A stretch of DNA of 51,687 nucleotides from Roseomonas sp. CECT 9278 (GTDB lineage: Bacteria > Pseudomonadota > Alphaproteobacteria > Acetobacterales > Acetobacteraceae). Shown in pieces: positions 45,228 to 51,687 of the stretch; position 1 is the stretch's first letter; every line of letters begins with the position of its first letter. The notes under the pieces were generated by a model. That model did no database searches. It had not been told where the DNA came from and worked only from the letters and a program-made list of their open reading frames with translations. The DNA is taken from assembly GCF_918698155.1 (NCBI RefSeq), contig NZ_CAKKLX010000035.1, positions 1 through 51,687 on the forward strand, written 5' to 3'. A program made the translations under genes and the position numbers.

Positions 45228-45328
45228 GAGGATGCTGCGTTCGCTCGCGCTCGCTTCGCAGGCTCTAGCCTGTTGTTTTCCGAGCATCTTCACGCGGTCA
45301 GATGAGTCCATCGGAACGCGATCTGCTC
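45228..45328 (+). repeat. Dispersed ~100-bp palindromic repeat, copy 3
   Basis: It reads GAGGATGCTGCG, TTCGCTCGCGCTCGC, GCAGGCTCTAGCCTGTTG and ends GCGATCTGCTC, in the same orientation as copy 1. The hairpin arms (CGCGGTCAGAT and ATCGGAACGCG) have two mismatches. Its last 31 bp lie within the bchJ coding region, where they supply the final codons and the stop on the opposite strand. Confidence 0.85.
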
Positions 45329-45954
45329 CAGGCCGCGCTCCCGCGGCGTGGCAGCGGCGCGCTCGGCCACCGGATCTCGAAGATGCAGGCAGGATCGCCG
45401 CAGGCCTCGCAGGCTGTCTCGACCACCTGCGCCGCGGGCGCGACCAGCGCCCGGAACAGCCCCTGGAAGGTGGCCGCGTAGTAGCCGCAGACGGGCGTGG
45501 CGGCGTGGACACCGCGCGCGAGCGGACCGCCGGCGATGCTGAAGCGCACGGCACGGCCCGGCAGCACGGCGAAGCGGCCGCTGCCGGCAAAGGTCCAGGC
45601 ATGGCGGCCGATCGCCCCCAGCAGGATGCGCGCGGCCCAGCGCGCGGGCAGGCGCGGCAGGACCAGGTGCATCACGCGCGGGATGCGATGCGCGAGCAGA
45701 TACGCCGCCGTGCGACGCCCCGCATCGAAGGCGATCGCCGCCGCCTGGTCGGGCGGCACCAGGCCGCGCAGGGCCGCGTGCAGCGCCACGACCTCGGCTT
45801 CGTCCACCATGCGTTCGGGCGGCGACTCCAGCCGATGCGCCAATCCGGCGCGGGCGAACACCGCGCGGGTATCGGCGTGACCGCGCAGCGCGTCCAGCGC
45901 CTCGGCCAGTCGCGTGACGGCGTTGGGGCCGATGCGCGCGGCAGCGTCCGGCAC
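45298..45954 (-). CDS. bchJ: BchJ-like V4R-domain protein (bacteriochlorophyll synthesis accessory)
   Basis: A 218-aa protein whose C-terminal half is a V4R domain: VCGYYAATFQGLFRALV, then ETACEACGDPACIFEIRW with clustered Cys. BchJ was first named a 4-vinyl reductase and is now viewed as an accessory factor for early bacteriochlorophyll intermediates. It starts with GTG at 45954, 4 bp after the bchE stop. The last ten codons (from about SRSRSDGLI) are derived from repeat copy 3, so the natural C-terminus was replaced or extended; the V4R domain is complete before that point. Confidence 0.85.
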   Translation of the reverse strand: MPDAAARIGPNAVTRLAEALDALRGHADTRAVFARAGLAHRLESPPERMVDEAEVVALHAALRGLVPPDQAAAIAFDAGRRTAAYLLAHRIPRVMHLVLPRLPARWAARILLGAIGRHAWTFAGSGRFAVLPGRAVRFSIAGGPLARGVHAATPVCGYYAATFQGLFRALVAPAAQVVETACEACGDPACIFEIRWPSAPLPRRGSAAWSRSRSDGLI

Positions 45955-45958
45955 GACG

Positions 45959-47617
45959 TCAGTCCCCCTGCAGCGTCGCCCTTTCGCGCGGCGCCGCGGC
46001 GGCGTCCATCTGGGCCTCGGTCAATTGCTCCGCGCCGCCGCCGCAGGCGCGGAGTTCGGCATTCGCGGCCGGCATCTTCACCTTCGGGCGATGCATGGTC
46101 TTCCACATCGCATTGTGCGGCGCGCGCGCCGCCTCGGCGCTCAGCGTGCGCGTCTCGTCGAAGTGGAAATCGACCTTCTTCTTCGATTGAGGCCCCCAGT
46201 AGCCGACCTTGCCGAGGTCGTAGAAGGTCCGCTGGAAGCCTGACTTCGCGAAGGCCCAGAGGCAGCCCATCATGTAGCGCCGCTTCACCTTGTCGCGGAT
46301 CCACGGATAGCCCAGGAAAGCCTTGCGCATATAGAAGCGCCGGTAGTTGTGCATGGTGCGATCGAGCAGCGTGGCGCGGTCCATCGCGTCCGGCTTCATG
46401 ATCGGCGTGACGAAATTGTACTTCGAGAAGTCGAACACCTCGACCTTGTCGCCCAGCTCCTTGAACAGGTCGTTGAACGGCCAGGGCGTGTACATCGCCC
46501 AGTTCGCCATGTCCGGATTCCAGTCGAGCGCCATGCGGTAGGTCTCTTCCAGGGTCTCCGGCGTCTCGTTCTCCAGGCCGACGATGAACTGCGCCTCGGC
46601 GACGATGCCGTTCTGGCGCAGCAGCTCGATCGCGCGCTTGTTCTGCGCGACCGTGGTCTCCTTGTTGAAGCGATCCAGCTTGAGCTGCGCCGCCGCTTCC
46701 GTGCCCAGCGAGATGTGGATCAGCCCGGCGCGGCGATACAGCGGCAGCAGCGCCTCGTCGCGCAGGATGTCGGTGACGCGCGTGTTGATGCCCCAGAGCA
46801 CCGGCAGGTTGCGCTCGACCAGCGCCTCACAGAATTCGACGAACTTCTTCTTGTGGATGGTCGGCTCCTCGTCGGCCAGGATGAAGAAGCCGACGCCGTG
46901 GTTGCGCACCAGGTCCTCGATCTCGTCGACCACCTTGCGCGGATCGCGCACGCGGTAGTCGCGCCAGAATTTCCACTGGCTGCAGAAGGAACAGGTGAAG
47001 GGGCAGCCGCGCGCCAGGTTCGGGATCGCCACGCGCGTGTTCATCGGGATGTAGATGTAGTTCGACCAGTCGAGGATGCCCCAGTCGGCGGTGATGCGAT
47101 CCACCTCCTTGATCGGCGGGCAGGCCGCGGTCGCCTTCAGGATCCCCTCGGCATCGAGGAACGCGACGCCCTTCACGCTGGCGCGTTCGGCCGGCCAGCG
47201 GCCTTCGTCGATGCAGCGCACCAGGTCGAGCAGCACCTGCTCGCCCTCCCCGCGCACCACCACGTCGATCCAGGGCGCCTCGGCCAGCACCTGCGGGTAC
47301 ATGAAGGTGCCGTGGATCCCGCCCAGCACGGTGACGGCGCCGGGGCAGGTCTCCTTCGCCAGCTTGAGCACCGCCTCCGCCTCGTAGATCGCCGGCGTGA
47401 TGGCGGTGGCGCCGATCAGGTCGGGCTTCAGTTCCGCCAGGCGTTCGCGCACCTGGTCGTGCGTCAGGTGGTTCGTCATGGCGTCGATGAAGGTGATGTC
47501 GGTGTAGCCCGCCGCCTTCAGGAAGCCGGACAGGTACGCGACCCAGGATGGCGGCCAGTTCCCCGCGATCTCGGCGCCGCCGGAATGGTAGTTCGGATGA
47601 ATGAGGACGATGCGCAT
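45959..47617 (-). CDS. bchE: Anaerobic Mg-protoporphyrin IX monomethyl ester cyclase
   Basis: A 552-aa radical SAM enzyme with an N-terminal cobalamin-binding domain ([19 protein letters not shown] at the start, and [12 protein letters not shown] near 96). The cluster motif CPFTCSFC places Cys205, Cys209 and Cys212. It forms ring E using water-derived oxygen and works without O2. The aerobic counterpart acsF is not in the window. It starts at ATG 47617, 75 bp downstream of the crtB stop and its own operator, and is followed 4 bp later by bchJ. Confidence 0.95.
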   Translation of the reverse strand: MRIVLIHPNYHSGGAEIAGNWPPSWVAYLSGFLKAAGYTDITFIDAMTNHLTHDQVRERLAELKPDLIGATAITPAIYEAEAVLKLAKETCPGAVTVLGGIHGTFMYPQVLAEAPWIDVVVRGEGEQVLLDLVRCIDEGRWPAERASVKGVAFLDAEGILKATAACPPIKEVDRITADWGILDWSNYIYIPMNTRVAIPNLARGCPFTCSFCSQWKFWRDYRVRDPRKVVDEIEDLVRNHGVGFFILADEEPTIHKKKFVEFCEALVERNLPVLWGINTRVTDILRDEALLPLYRRAGLIHISLGTEAAAQLKLDRFNKETTVAQNKRAIELLRQNGIVAEAQFIVGLENETPETLEETYRMALDWNPDMANWAMYTPWPFNDLFKELGDKVEVFDFSKYNFVTPIMKPDAMDRATLLDRTMHNYRRFYMRKAFLGYPWIRDKVKRRYMMGCLWAFAKSGFQRTFYDLGKVGYWGPQSKKKVDFHFDETRTLSAEAARAPHNAMWKTMHRPKVKMPAANAELRACGGGAEQLTEAQMDAAAAPRERATLQGD

Positions 47618-47690
47618 CCCTGGCCTCCCGCCGCATCCCTCGCGGCGTGGAACAGGGTGCGGCGTGTCAGGCCATCGGCGCTTTGCGCTG

Positions 47691-47708
47691 TGTCAATCTG
47701 CACTGACA
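47691..47708 (-). promoter_or_regulatory. bchE promoter: PpsR/CrtJ-type site
   Basis: TGTCAATCTGCACTGACA is an exact TGT-N12-ACA palindrome, 74 bp before the bchE ATG, overlapping the last codons of crtB. Half-sites are at 47691 and 47704; another TGTCA at 47665 is two 13-bp steps away in the same phase, and the intermediate position (47678) does not match. TTGACA on the minus strand (47696-47691) may be the -35 box. Confidence 0.75.
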
Positions 47709-48751
47709 GTCGAGCGATTGAACGGCAGCGACCGCGGCGCGCCGTCCCGGTCGATCTGGTCCATCAGTTCCAGCGCCCAGACCAGGCGCGCGCCCCAGCC
47801 GCGCGGGATCAGGCCGCGCGGGCGCGGCGCGGCCGCCACGGCGTCGACCAGGTAGGTCGTGGCCTCGCAGGGCGGCGCCCCGGCGCCGTCGCGCTGCGCC
47901 ACCAGCGCGCCGGCGGCGCGCGCCAGCAGCACGGCCTTGCGCCAGCCTGGCACCACCGCGCGCCGCGTGACGGAATCGAGCCCGTTGCGTTCCACCTCGC
48001 GCCCGATCTCGGCATAGATCACGCGGGCGGCGCCGATGCCGGCGCGGCAGTCGCGCGGCAGCAACGCGATGCCGGCCTCGGCGCGCGCATAGTGCCGGTC
48101 CGCCGCCGCCAGCAGCCGTGCGGTCAGCCGCCCGATCGCCGGGCTGAAGCGCGGCGCGGCCAGGAAGTCCTCGGGCGCGATGCCTTCCTCGCGCAGCCAG
48201 GACAGCGGCAGGAACAGCCGGCCCTCGCGCGCATCCTCGCCGATGTCGCGCGCGATGTTGGTCAGCTGCATCCCCAGCCCCAGGTCGCAGGCGCGCGCGA
48301 TCGCGGCCGGCTCCCGCACGCCCATCAGCAGCGTCATCATCGCGCCCACCGTGCCGGCGACGCGCGCGGCATAGGATTCCAGCGCGGCCATGTCCTCGTA
48401 GCGCCGCCCGTCGGCATCCCAGGCGAGCCCTTCCAGCAGCGCCTCGGGCAGCGTGCGCGGAATGCCGAAGTGATGCACCACGGCCGCCAATGCACGATCG
48501 ACCGGGTCGTCCTGCGGCCGCCCCGCGCAGGCGGCATCGAGCCGCGCGACCAGCCGCTCCATCGCGGCCTGCTTGTCGGCGCCCAGGTCGATCTCGTCAT
48601 CCGCCACGCGGCAGAAGGCGTAGAGCGCGGCGGCAGGTGCCGCGATGCGGCGCGGCAGCAGCATCGACGCGGCGTGGAAGGACTTCGACCCGCCGGCCAG
48701 CAGCCGACGGCACGCCGCGAGGTCCGCCTCGGCGATCCGGAACCCGGTCAT
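47693..48751 (-). CDS. crtB: Phytoene synthase
   Basis: A 352-aa squalene/phytoene synthase that condenses two geranylgeranyl diphosphates. GSKSFHAASMLLPRR is the N-terminal substrate segment, and the first Asp-rich motif DDEID is at residues 51-55. The second signature is LGMQLTNIARDIGEDAREGRLFLP (two halves of the family pattern). It overlaps the DUF3422 gene by 4 bp and is last in the bchD-bchO-DUF3422-crtB run. Its stop lies in the bchE operator. Confidence 0.95.
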   Translation of the reverse strand: MTGFRIAEADLAACRRLLAGGSKSFHAASMLLPRRIAAPAAALYAFCRVADDEIDLGADKQAAMERLVARLDAACAGRPQDDPVDRALAAVVHHFGIPRTLPEALLEGLAWDADGRRYEDMAALESYAARVAGTVGAMMTLLMGVREPAAIARACDLGLGMQLTNIARDIGEDAREGRLFLPLSWLREEGIAPEDFLAAPRFSPAIGRLTARLLAAADRHYARAEAGIALLPRDCRAGIGAARVIYAEIGREVERNGLDSVTRRAVVPGWRKAVLLARAAGALVAQRDGAGAPPCEATTYLVDAVAAAPRPRGLIPRGWGARLVWALELMDQIDRDGAPRSLPFNRSTVSAD

Positions 48752-50037
48752 GCCTCCTCCTTCTCCATCCGCCTGCGGACGCGCCGCGTGCCGAAGAACA
48801 CCGCCGCCGCGACCAGCGGCACGGCCAGGCCTGCCACGATGTCCTCGCGCAGCGGCAGGCGCGGCCCGGACAGCGCCTTCGCCGCATAGGCGATCAACCC
48901 GACGACATAGTAGGTGATGGCCGCGACCGAGAGGCCCTCGACGGTCTGTTGCAGCCGCAATTGCTGCCGCGCGCGCCGGTCCATCGAGGCGAGCAGCGCC
49001 TGGTTCTGCCGTTCCCGCGTGAGGTCGACGCGCGTGCTCAGCAACTGCGTCGCGCGCGCCACGCGCTGCGAGAGCATCTCCTGCCGATGCGCCATGACCA
49101 GGCAGGTGTTCATGGCGGGCGCGAGGCGCCGCTCGGTGAATTCGCGCACCGTCTGCAGGCCCTCGATGCGGCCTTCGCGCAGATCCTCGATGCGCTGGCG
49201 CACGATCTCGTAGTAGGCGGCGGCGGCGGCGAACCGATAGCGGTTGCGCGCCTCGCCGCTCTCGATCTCGGCGGCAAGGCGGGTCAGGCGATCGAGCAGC
49301 ACGGGTTCGTCACTCGCGCTGCAGGCCACCAGCGCATCCGCGACTGCGGCGAGCTCGCGCTCCTGCGCGGCCAGCACGGGCGACAATTCGCGCGCCAGCG
49401 GAAACGCCAGCAGCGCCATCACGCGATAGGTGTCGATCTCGAGCAGTCGCTGCACGATGCGCCCGGCCTGGCGTTCCCCGGTGCCGCGGTCGAGCAGCAG
49501 GAACCGGCTGAAGCCATCCGGCTGGATGCGGAAGTCCGTCACGGCGGTGGCGCGCCCGCCGCTGACCTCGGCGCCGACCAGGTGATTGCCCGCGAAATGC
49601 CGCAGCGACAGCGCCGCAAGGTCGAGCGGCGCGCCGTCATCGGGCAGCAGCGCCACCTGCTGCGCGGCGATCACGCGGCCCTGCAGCGCGGCGAGCCAAT
49701 CCGCCGGCACCGCATCGGTCGCCGGCGCGGCGAAGGGATCCGCCGCGCCGCCCGCGGTGATCAGCATGAAGCGGCTGAATTCGGTGTGCCGTTCCCACTT
49801 CAGCCGGAACGCCCCGAGATCCGCGCTGTAATGCGCCGCGCCATCGGCCGGCACCGGCGCGCCGAAGCGCCGCGCCAGGTCCTGCACCGCCGCCAGCGCC
49901 TGGTCGCGCGGCGCACCCTCCGGCGGGATCAGCGCGAGATGCGCGATGCGGCAGGGCGGCACCAGCGCCTCGGGCGGGCGCGCATGCACCTCGTCGTTCA
50001 GTTCGACGCGCAGCGGGTGGAAGGGCGGCAGGGTCAC
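48748..50037 (-). CDS. DUF3422 family membrane protein in the bch-crt operon
   Basis: A 429-aa protein of the DUF3422 family: HPLRVELNDEVHARPPE at the N-terminus, a long soluble part with WERHTEFSRFMLIT and a helical region from about 250 to 360 that looks coiled. Two hydrophobic segments close to the C-terminus follow (about residues 372-390 and 397-416), with a basic tail. It starts with GTG at 50037 overlapping the bchO stop (GTGA) and ends overlapping crtB, so it is fully locked into the pigment operon. The family is widespread in non-phototrophs and its function is unknown. Confidence 0.85.
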   Translation of the reverse strand: MTLPPFHPLRVELNDEVHARPPEALVPPCRIAHLALIPPEGAPRDQALAAVQDLARRFGAPVPADGAAHYSADLGAFRLKWERHTEFSRFMLITAGGAADPFAAPATDAVPADWLAALQGRVIAAQQVALLPDDGAPLDLAALSLRHFAGNHLVGAEVSGGRATAVTDFRIQPDGFSRFLLLDRGTGERQAGRIVQRLLEIDTYRVMALLAFPLARELSPVLAAQERELAAVADALVACSASDEPVLLDRLTRLAAEIESGEARNRYRFAAAAAYYEIVRQRIEDLREGRIEGLQTVREFTERRLAPAMNTCLVMAHRQEMLSQRVARATQLLSTRVDLTRERQNQALLASMDRRARQQLRLQQTVEGLSVAAITYYVVGLIAYAAKALSGPRLPLREDIVAGLAVPLVAAAVFFGTRRVRRRMEKEEA

Positions 50038-50918
50038 GGTGCCGCCATCTCCGGCTGCAGCGCGCGCAGCAGCATGTCGGCGACCATGTCGGGACGTTCC
50101 TCATGCGCGAGATGACCGAGACCGGGCAGCGTGGCGATGCGCGCGCGCGGCAGGATCTCGATGATGCGGCGCGCCTTGGCGGGAGCGATGGTGCGGTCGT
50201 TGGCGCCGACCACCAGCAGCAGTTCGGCGCGCAGCCGCGGCAGGTCGCGCAGCAGCGGCCGCAGGTCCCAGTTCGCCATCATGCGCAGCGCGCCCGACAG
50301 ATGCCCGGCCCGGCGGAACAGCCGCGCATAGAGATCGACCCCGCGCGCATCGATCCGCGAACCGGTATCGCGCAGCAGACGCTCGGCGACCGCGCGGTTC
50401 GCAGCGCGCCAGGCGAACAGCCGCGGCACGAAGGGCAGCCCCACCAGCAGGCGCGCCGCGCGCGTGAAGAAGGCGGCGTGCTCCTCGCCGAGCGGCGTCA
50501 GCGCGCCGTTCAGGCTGACCACGGCCAGCGGTGCGATGCGGCCGTCCAGCGCCATGCGCAGCGCCACCGCCGCGCCGGCCGAATGCCCCGCCACCAGCAC
50601 CGGCGCGACGCCGAGTGCATCGATCAGCGCATCGACCAGCCGTGCCATGCCGGGCAGCGTCAGGCCGGGATCGGCGGGCATGCCGGTGAAGCCGTGCCCG
50701 GGCAGGTCGGGCGCCACCACGGTCGCATGCGCCGCCAGCAGCGGCAGCACGTCGCGCCACGAATGCGTGGCCGCCGCGGTGCCGTGCAGCAGCAGCACGA
50801 CCGGCCCCTGCCCTGCCACCTGCACGTGCCAGTCGATGCCGCCGGCGCGCAGGAAGCGGCTGTGCTCGCGGTTGGGCCAGTCGCGGCCGTCGATCGGCCA
50901 GGCGGGGCGATCGGTCAT
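50034..50918 (-). CDS. bchO: BchO, alpha/beta hydrolase of the Mg-chelatase operon
   Basis: A 294-aa alpha/beta hydrolase. The oxyanion strand VVLLLHGTAAATHSWR is near residue 40, the nucleophile elbow AGHSAGAAVALRMALDG follows, and GLGHLAHEERPD near the C-terminus has the His. BchO is found beside bchD/bchI in proteobacteria and is thought to help magnesium chelation, but its reaction is not established. ATG 50918 lies 1 bp after the bchD stop; a longer frame inside bchD is rejected. Confidence 0.9.
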   Translation of the reverse strand: MTDRPAWPIDGRDWPNREHSRFLRAGGIDWHVQVAGQGPVVLLLHGTAAATHSWRDVLPLLAAHATVVAPDLPGHGFTGMPADPGLTLPGMARLVDALIDALGVAPVLVAGHSAGAAVALRMALDGRIAPLAVVSLNGALTPLGEEHAAFFTRAARLLVGLPFVPRLFAWRAANRAVAERLLRDTGSRIDARGVDLYARLFRRAGHLSGALRMMANWDLRPLLRDLPRLRAELLLVVGANDRTIAPAKARRIIEILPRARIATLPGLGHLAHEERPDMVADMLLRALQPEMAAP

Positions 50919-50919
50919 G

Positions 50920-51687
50920 TCAGGCGGCCGCGTCGCGCACCGCGACCGACAGGCGCGCCGCATCGGCCATCGGCAAGGGCAGGTAGCGCGCACCCATCGC
51001 GGCGGCCAGGTCGCGTGCGAAAGGCTGCGGCCGTGGCGCGGTATCGACCAGCAGCGCCGGCACGGCGGCGATCCGCAGCGGCTTCGCCGCATCCAGCGCG
51101 TCCGCCTCGGCCTGTGCGCGCCCACCGGTGCCGTCGCGCGCGACATTGGCGCGGCCGTCTGTCAGCAGCACCAGCAGTGGCGTGCGACCGGCGCGGCGGC
51201 AGGCATCGACCATGCCGCGCGCGGCATCGAGCCCGGCGGCGAGCGGCGTGCCGCCGCCGCCCGGCAGCCCCGCCAACGACCGCTTCGCGCGCACCAGGGA
51301 TGCGGTGGGCGGCAGCAGGATCTCGGCGGCGCGGCCGCGGAAGCCGATCAGCGCCACCTTGTCGCGGCGCACATAGCAATCCGCCAGTAGCAACTCCACC
51401 GCGCCCTTGGCTTCCGCCAGCCGATGCATGGCCGCGGAGCCCGACGCATCGACCACGAAGATCGCGGTGGTCTCCTGCGGCGCATCGAAGCGGCGCAGGC
51501 GGATATCCTCCCGCTTCACCACCAGGCGCGGCCCACCCGCACGCTGGCGAAGCCGCTGCCAGGGTGCCGCGGCGCGCAAGGTGTCCACCAGCGCCAGGCG
51601 CGCGCCGGCGCGCAGCTCGCCCTGGCGCGTGCCGGCCGGACGGCCCCGCAGCGGCGTCGCGTGGCGCGCGCCGGCGCGGCCATCGGG
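50920..51687 (-). CDS. bchD: Magnesium chelatase subunit D, C-terminal part (runs off the right edge)
   Basis: The last 255 codons of bchD; the start is beyond the window. The integrin-type (VWA) domain is visible: IFVVDASGSAAMHRLAEAKG with the MIDAS DxSxS, ALIGFRGRAAEILLPPT, and LTDGRANVARDG. The ARxGSRxG-like linker and LVDTLRAAAPWQRLRQ just before it are typical of BchD. The frame is open from the window edge (51687), so a start at the internal GTG 51588 is only apparent. BchD, with BchI and BchH, inserts Mg into protoporphyrin IX. Stop 1 bp before bchO. Confidence 0.95.
   Translation of the reverse strand, partial: PDGRAGARHATPLRGRPAGTRQGELRAGARLALVDTLRAAAPWQRLRQRAGGPRLVVKREDIRLRRFDAPQETTAIFVVDASGSAAMHRLAEAKGAVELLLADCYVRRDKVALIGFRGRAAEILLPPTASLVRAKRSLAGLPGGGGTPLAAGLDAARGMVDACRRAGRTPLLVLLTDGRANVARDGTGGRAQAEADALDAAKPLRIAAVPALLVDTAPRPQPFARDLAAAMGARYLPLPMADAARLSVAVRDAAA

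Noticed and set aside
1..51687. tRNA genes, rRNA, CRISPR array, IS elements, prophage or attachment sites
   Set aside because: I looked for cloverleaf-type sequences, regular direct repeats and transposase or integrase motifs and found none; the only dispersed repeat is the ~100-bp family described above.

Overview
The window is high-GC, gene-dense DNA from an alphaproteobacterium. The gene content points to an aerobic or facultative phototroph of the Acetobacteraceae (Roseomonas/Roseococcus-like); the family is inferred, because no rRNA or tRNA is present to test it. I recognise no transposase, integrase, CRISPR array or tRNA. Every gene that lies wholly inside the window looks intact. The genes at the two ends, a lipoprotein at the left and bchD at the right, are cut by the window.

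Left part (1-25000) is ordinary chromosomal metabolism. It holds phaC (PHB synthase), then a leftward run of acyl-CoA ligase, VOC protein, PanE-like reductase and two small lipoproteins. Next come a gamma-carbonic anhydrase, argC, and the rplM-rpsI ribosomal pair with a promoter and a terminator-like hairpin. From 9.7 to 25 kb are catabolic and transport genes: a Tat-exported hydrolase, a TTT (Bug) binding protein, an IlvD/Edd sugar-acid dehydratase, extensin-like and NAD(P)-binding proteins, an M20 amidohydrolase, a cupin, an ABC peptide-type binding protein, a quinone-oxidoreductase-like protein and a D-aminoacylase-like amidohydrolase. A leftward trio (galB-like 4-oxalomesaconate hydratase, alpha/beta hydrolase, PhtD-like protein) closes the section.

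Right part (about 25-51.7 kb) is a photosynthesis gene cluster. Rightward: a GMC oxidoreductase fused by overlap to crtC, and a DUF2306 membrane gene followed by crtD. Leftward: a cytochrome P450/ATP-grasp pair, and then, in transcription order from the right edge, bchD-bchO-DUF3422-crtB, bchE-bchJ, crtE-crtF, bchC-bchX-bchY-bchZ, pufB-pufA-pufL-pufM-pufC and crtI. Together these encode late bacteriochlorophyll a synthesis, a C40 spirilloxanthin-type carotenoid route (crtE, B, I, C, D, F), the LH1 antenna and the reaction centre with its tetraheme cytochrome. The pufB gene (58 codons) is easily missed. The puf transcript carries a strong pufA-pufL hairpin and a rho-independent terminator before crtI.

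Two signals cut across the genes. First, four photosynthesis promoters carry TGWCA half-sites phased at exactly 13 bp; pairs of these form the PpsR/CrtJ consensus TGT-N12-ACA, and in three promoters a third half-site is added. Second, a dispersed, hairpin-containing repeat of about 100 bp occurs three times almost intact and once degenerate at gene 3' ends. One copy supplies the last codons of bchJ. The most interesting uncharacterised set is the P450/ATP-grasp pair with the DUF2306 gene, arranged around one of these promoters and interleaved with crtC and crtD; a carotenoid-tailoring role is a hypothesis only.
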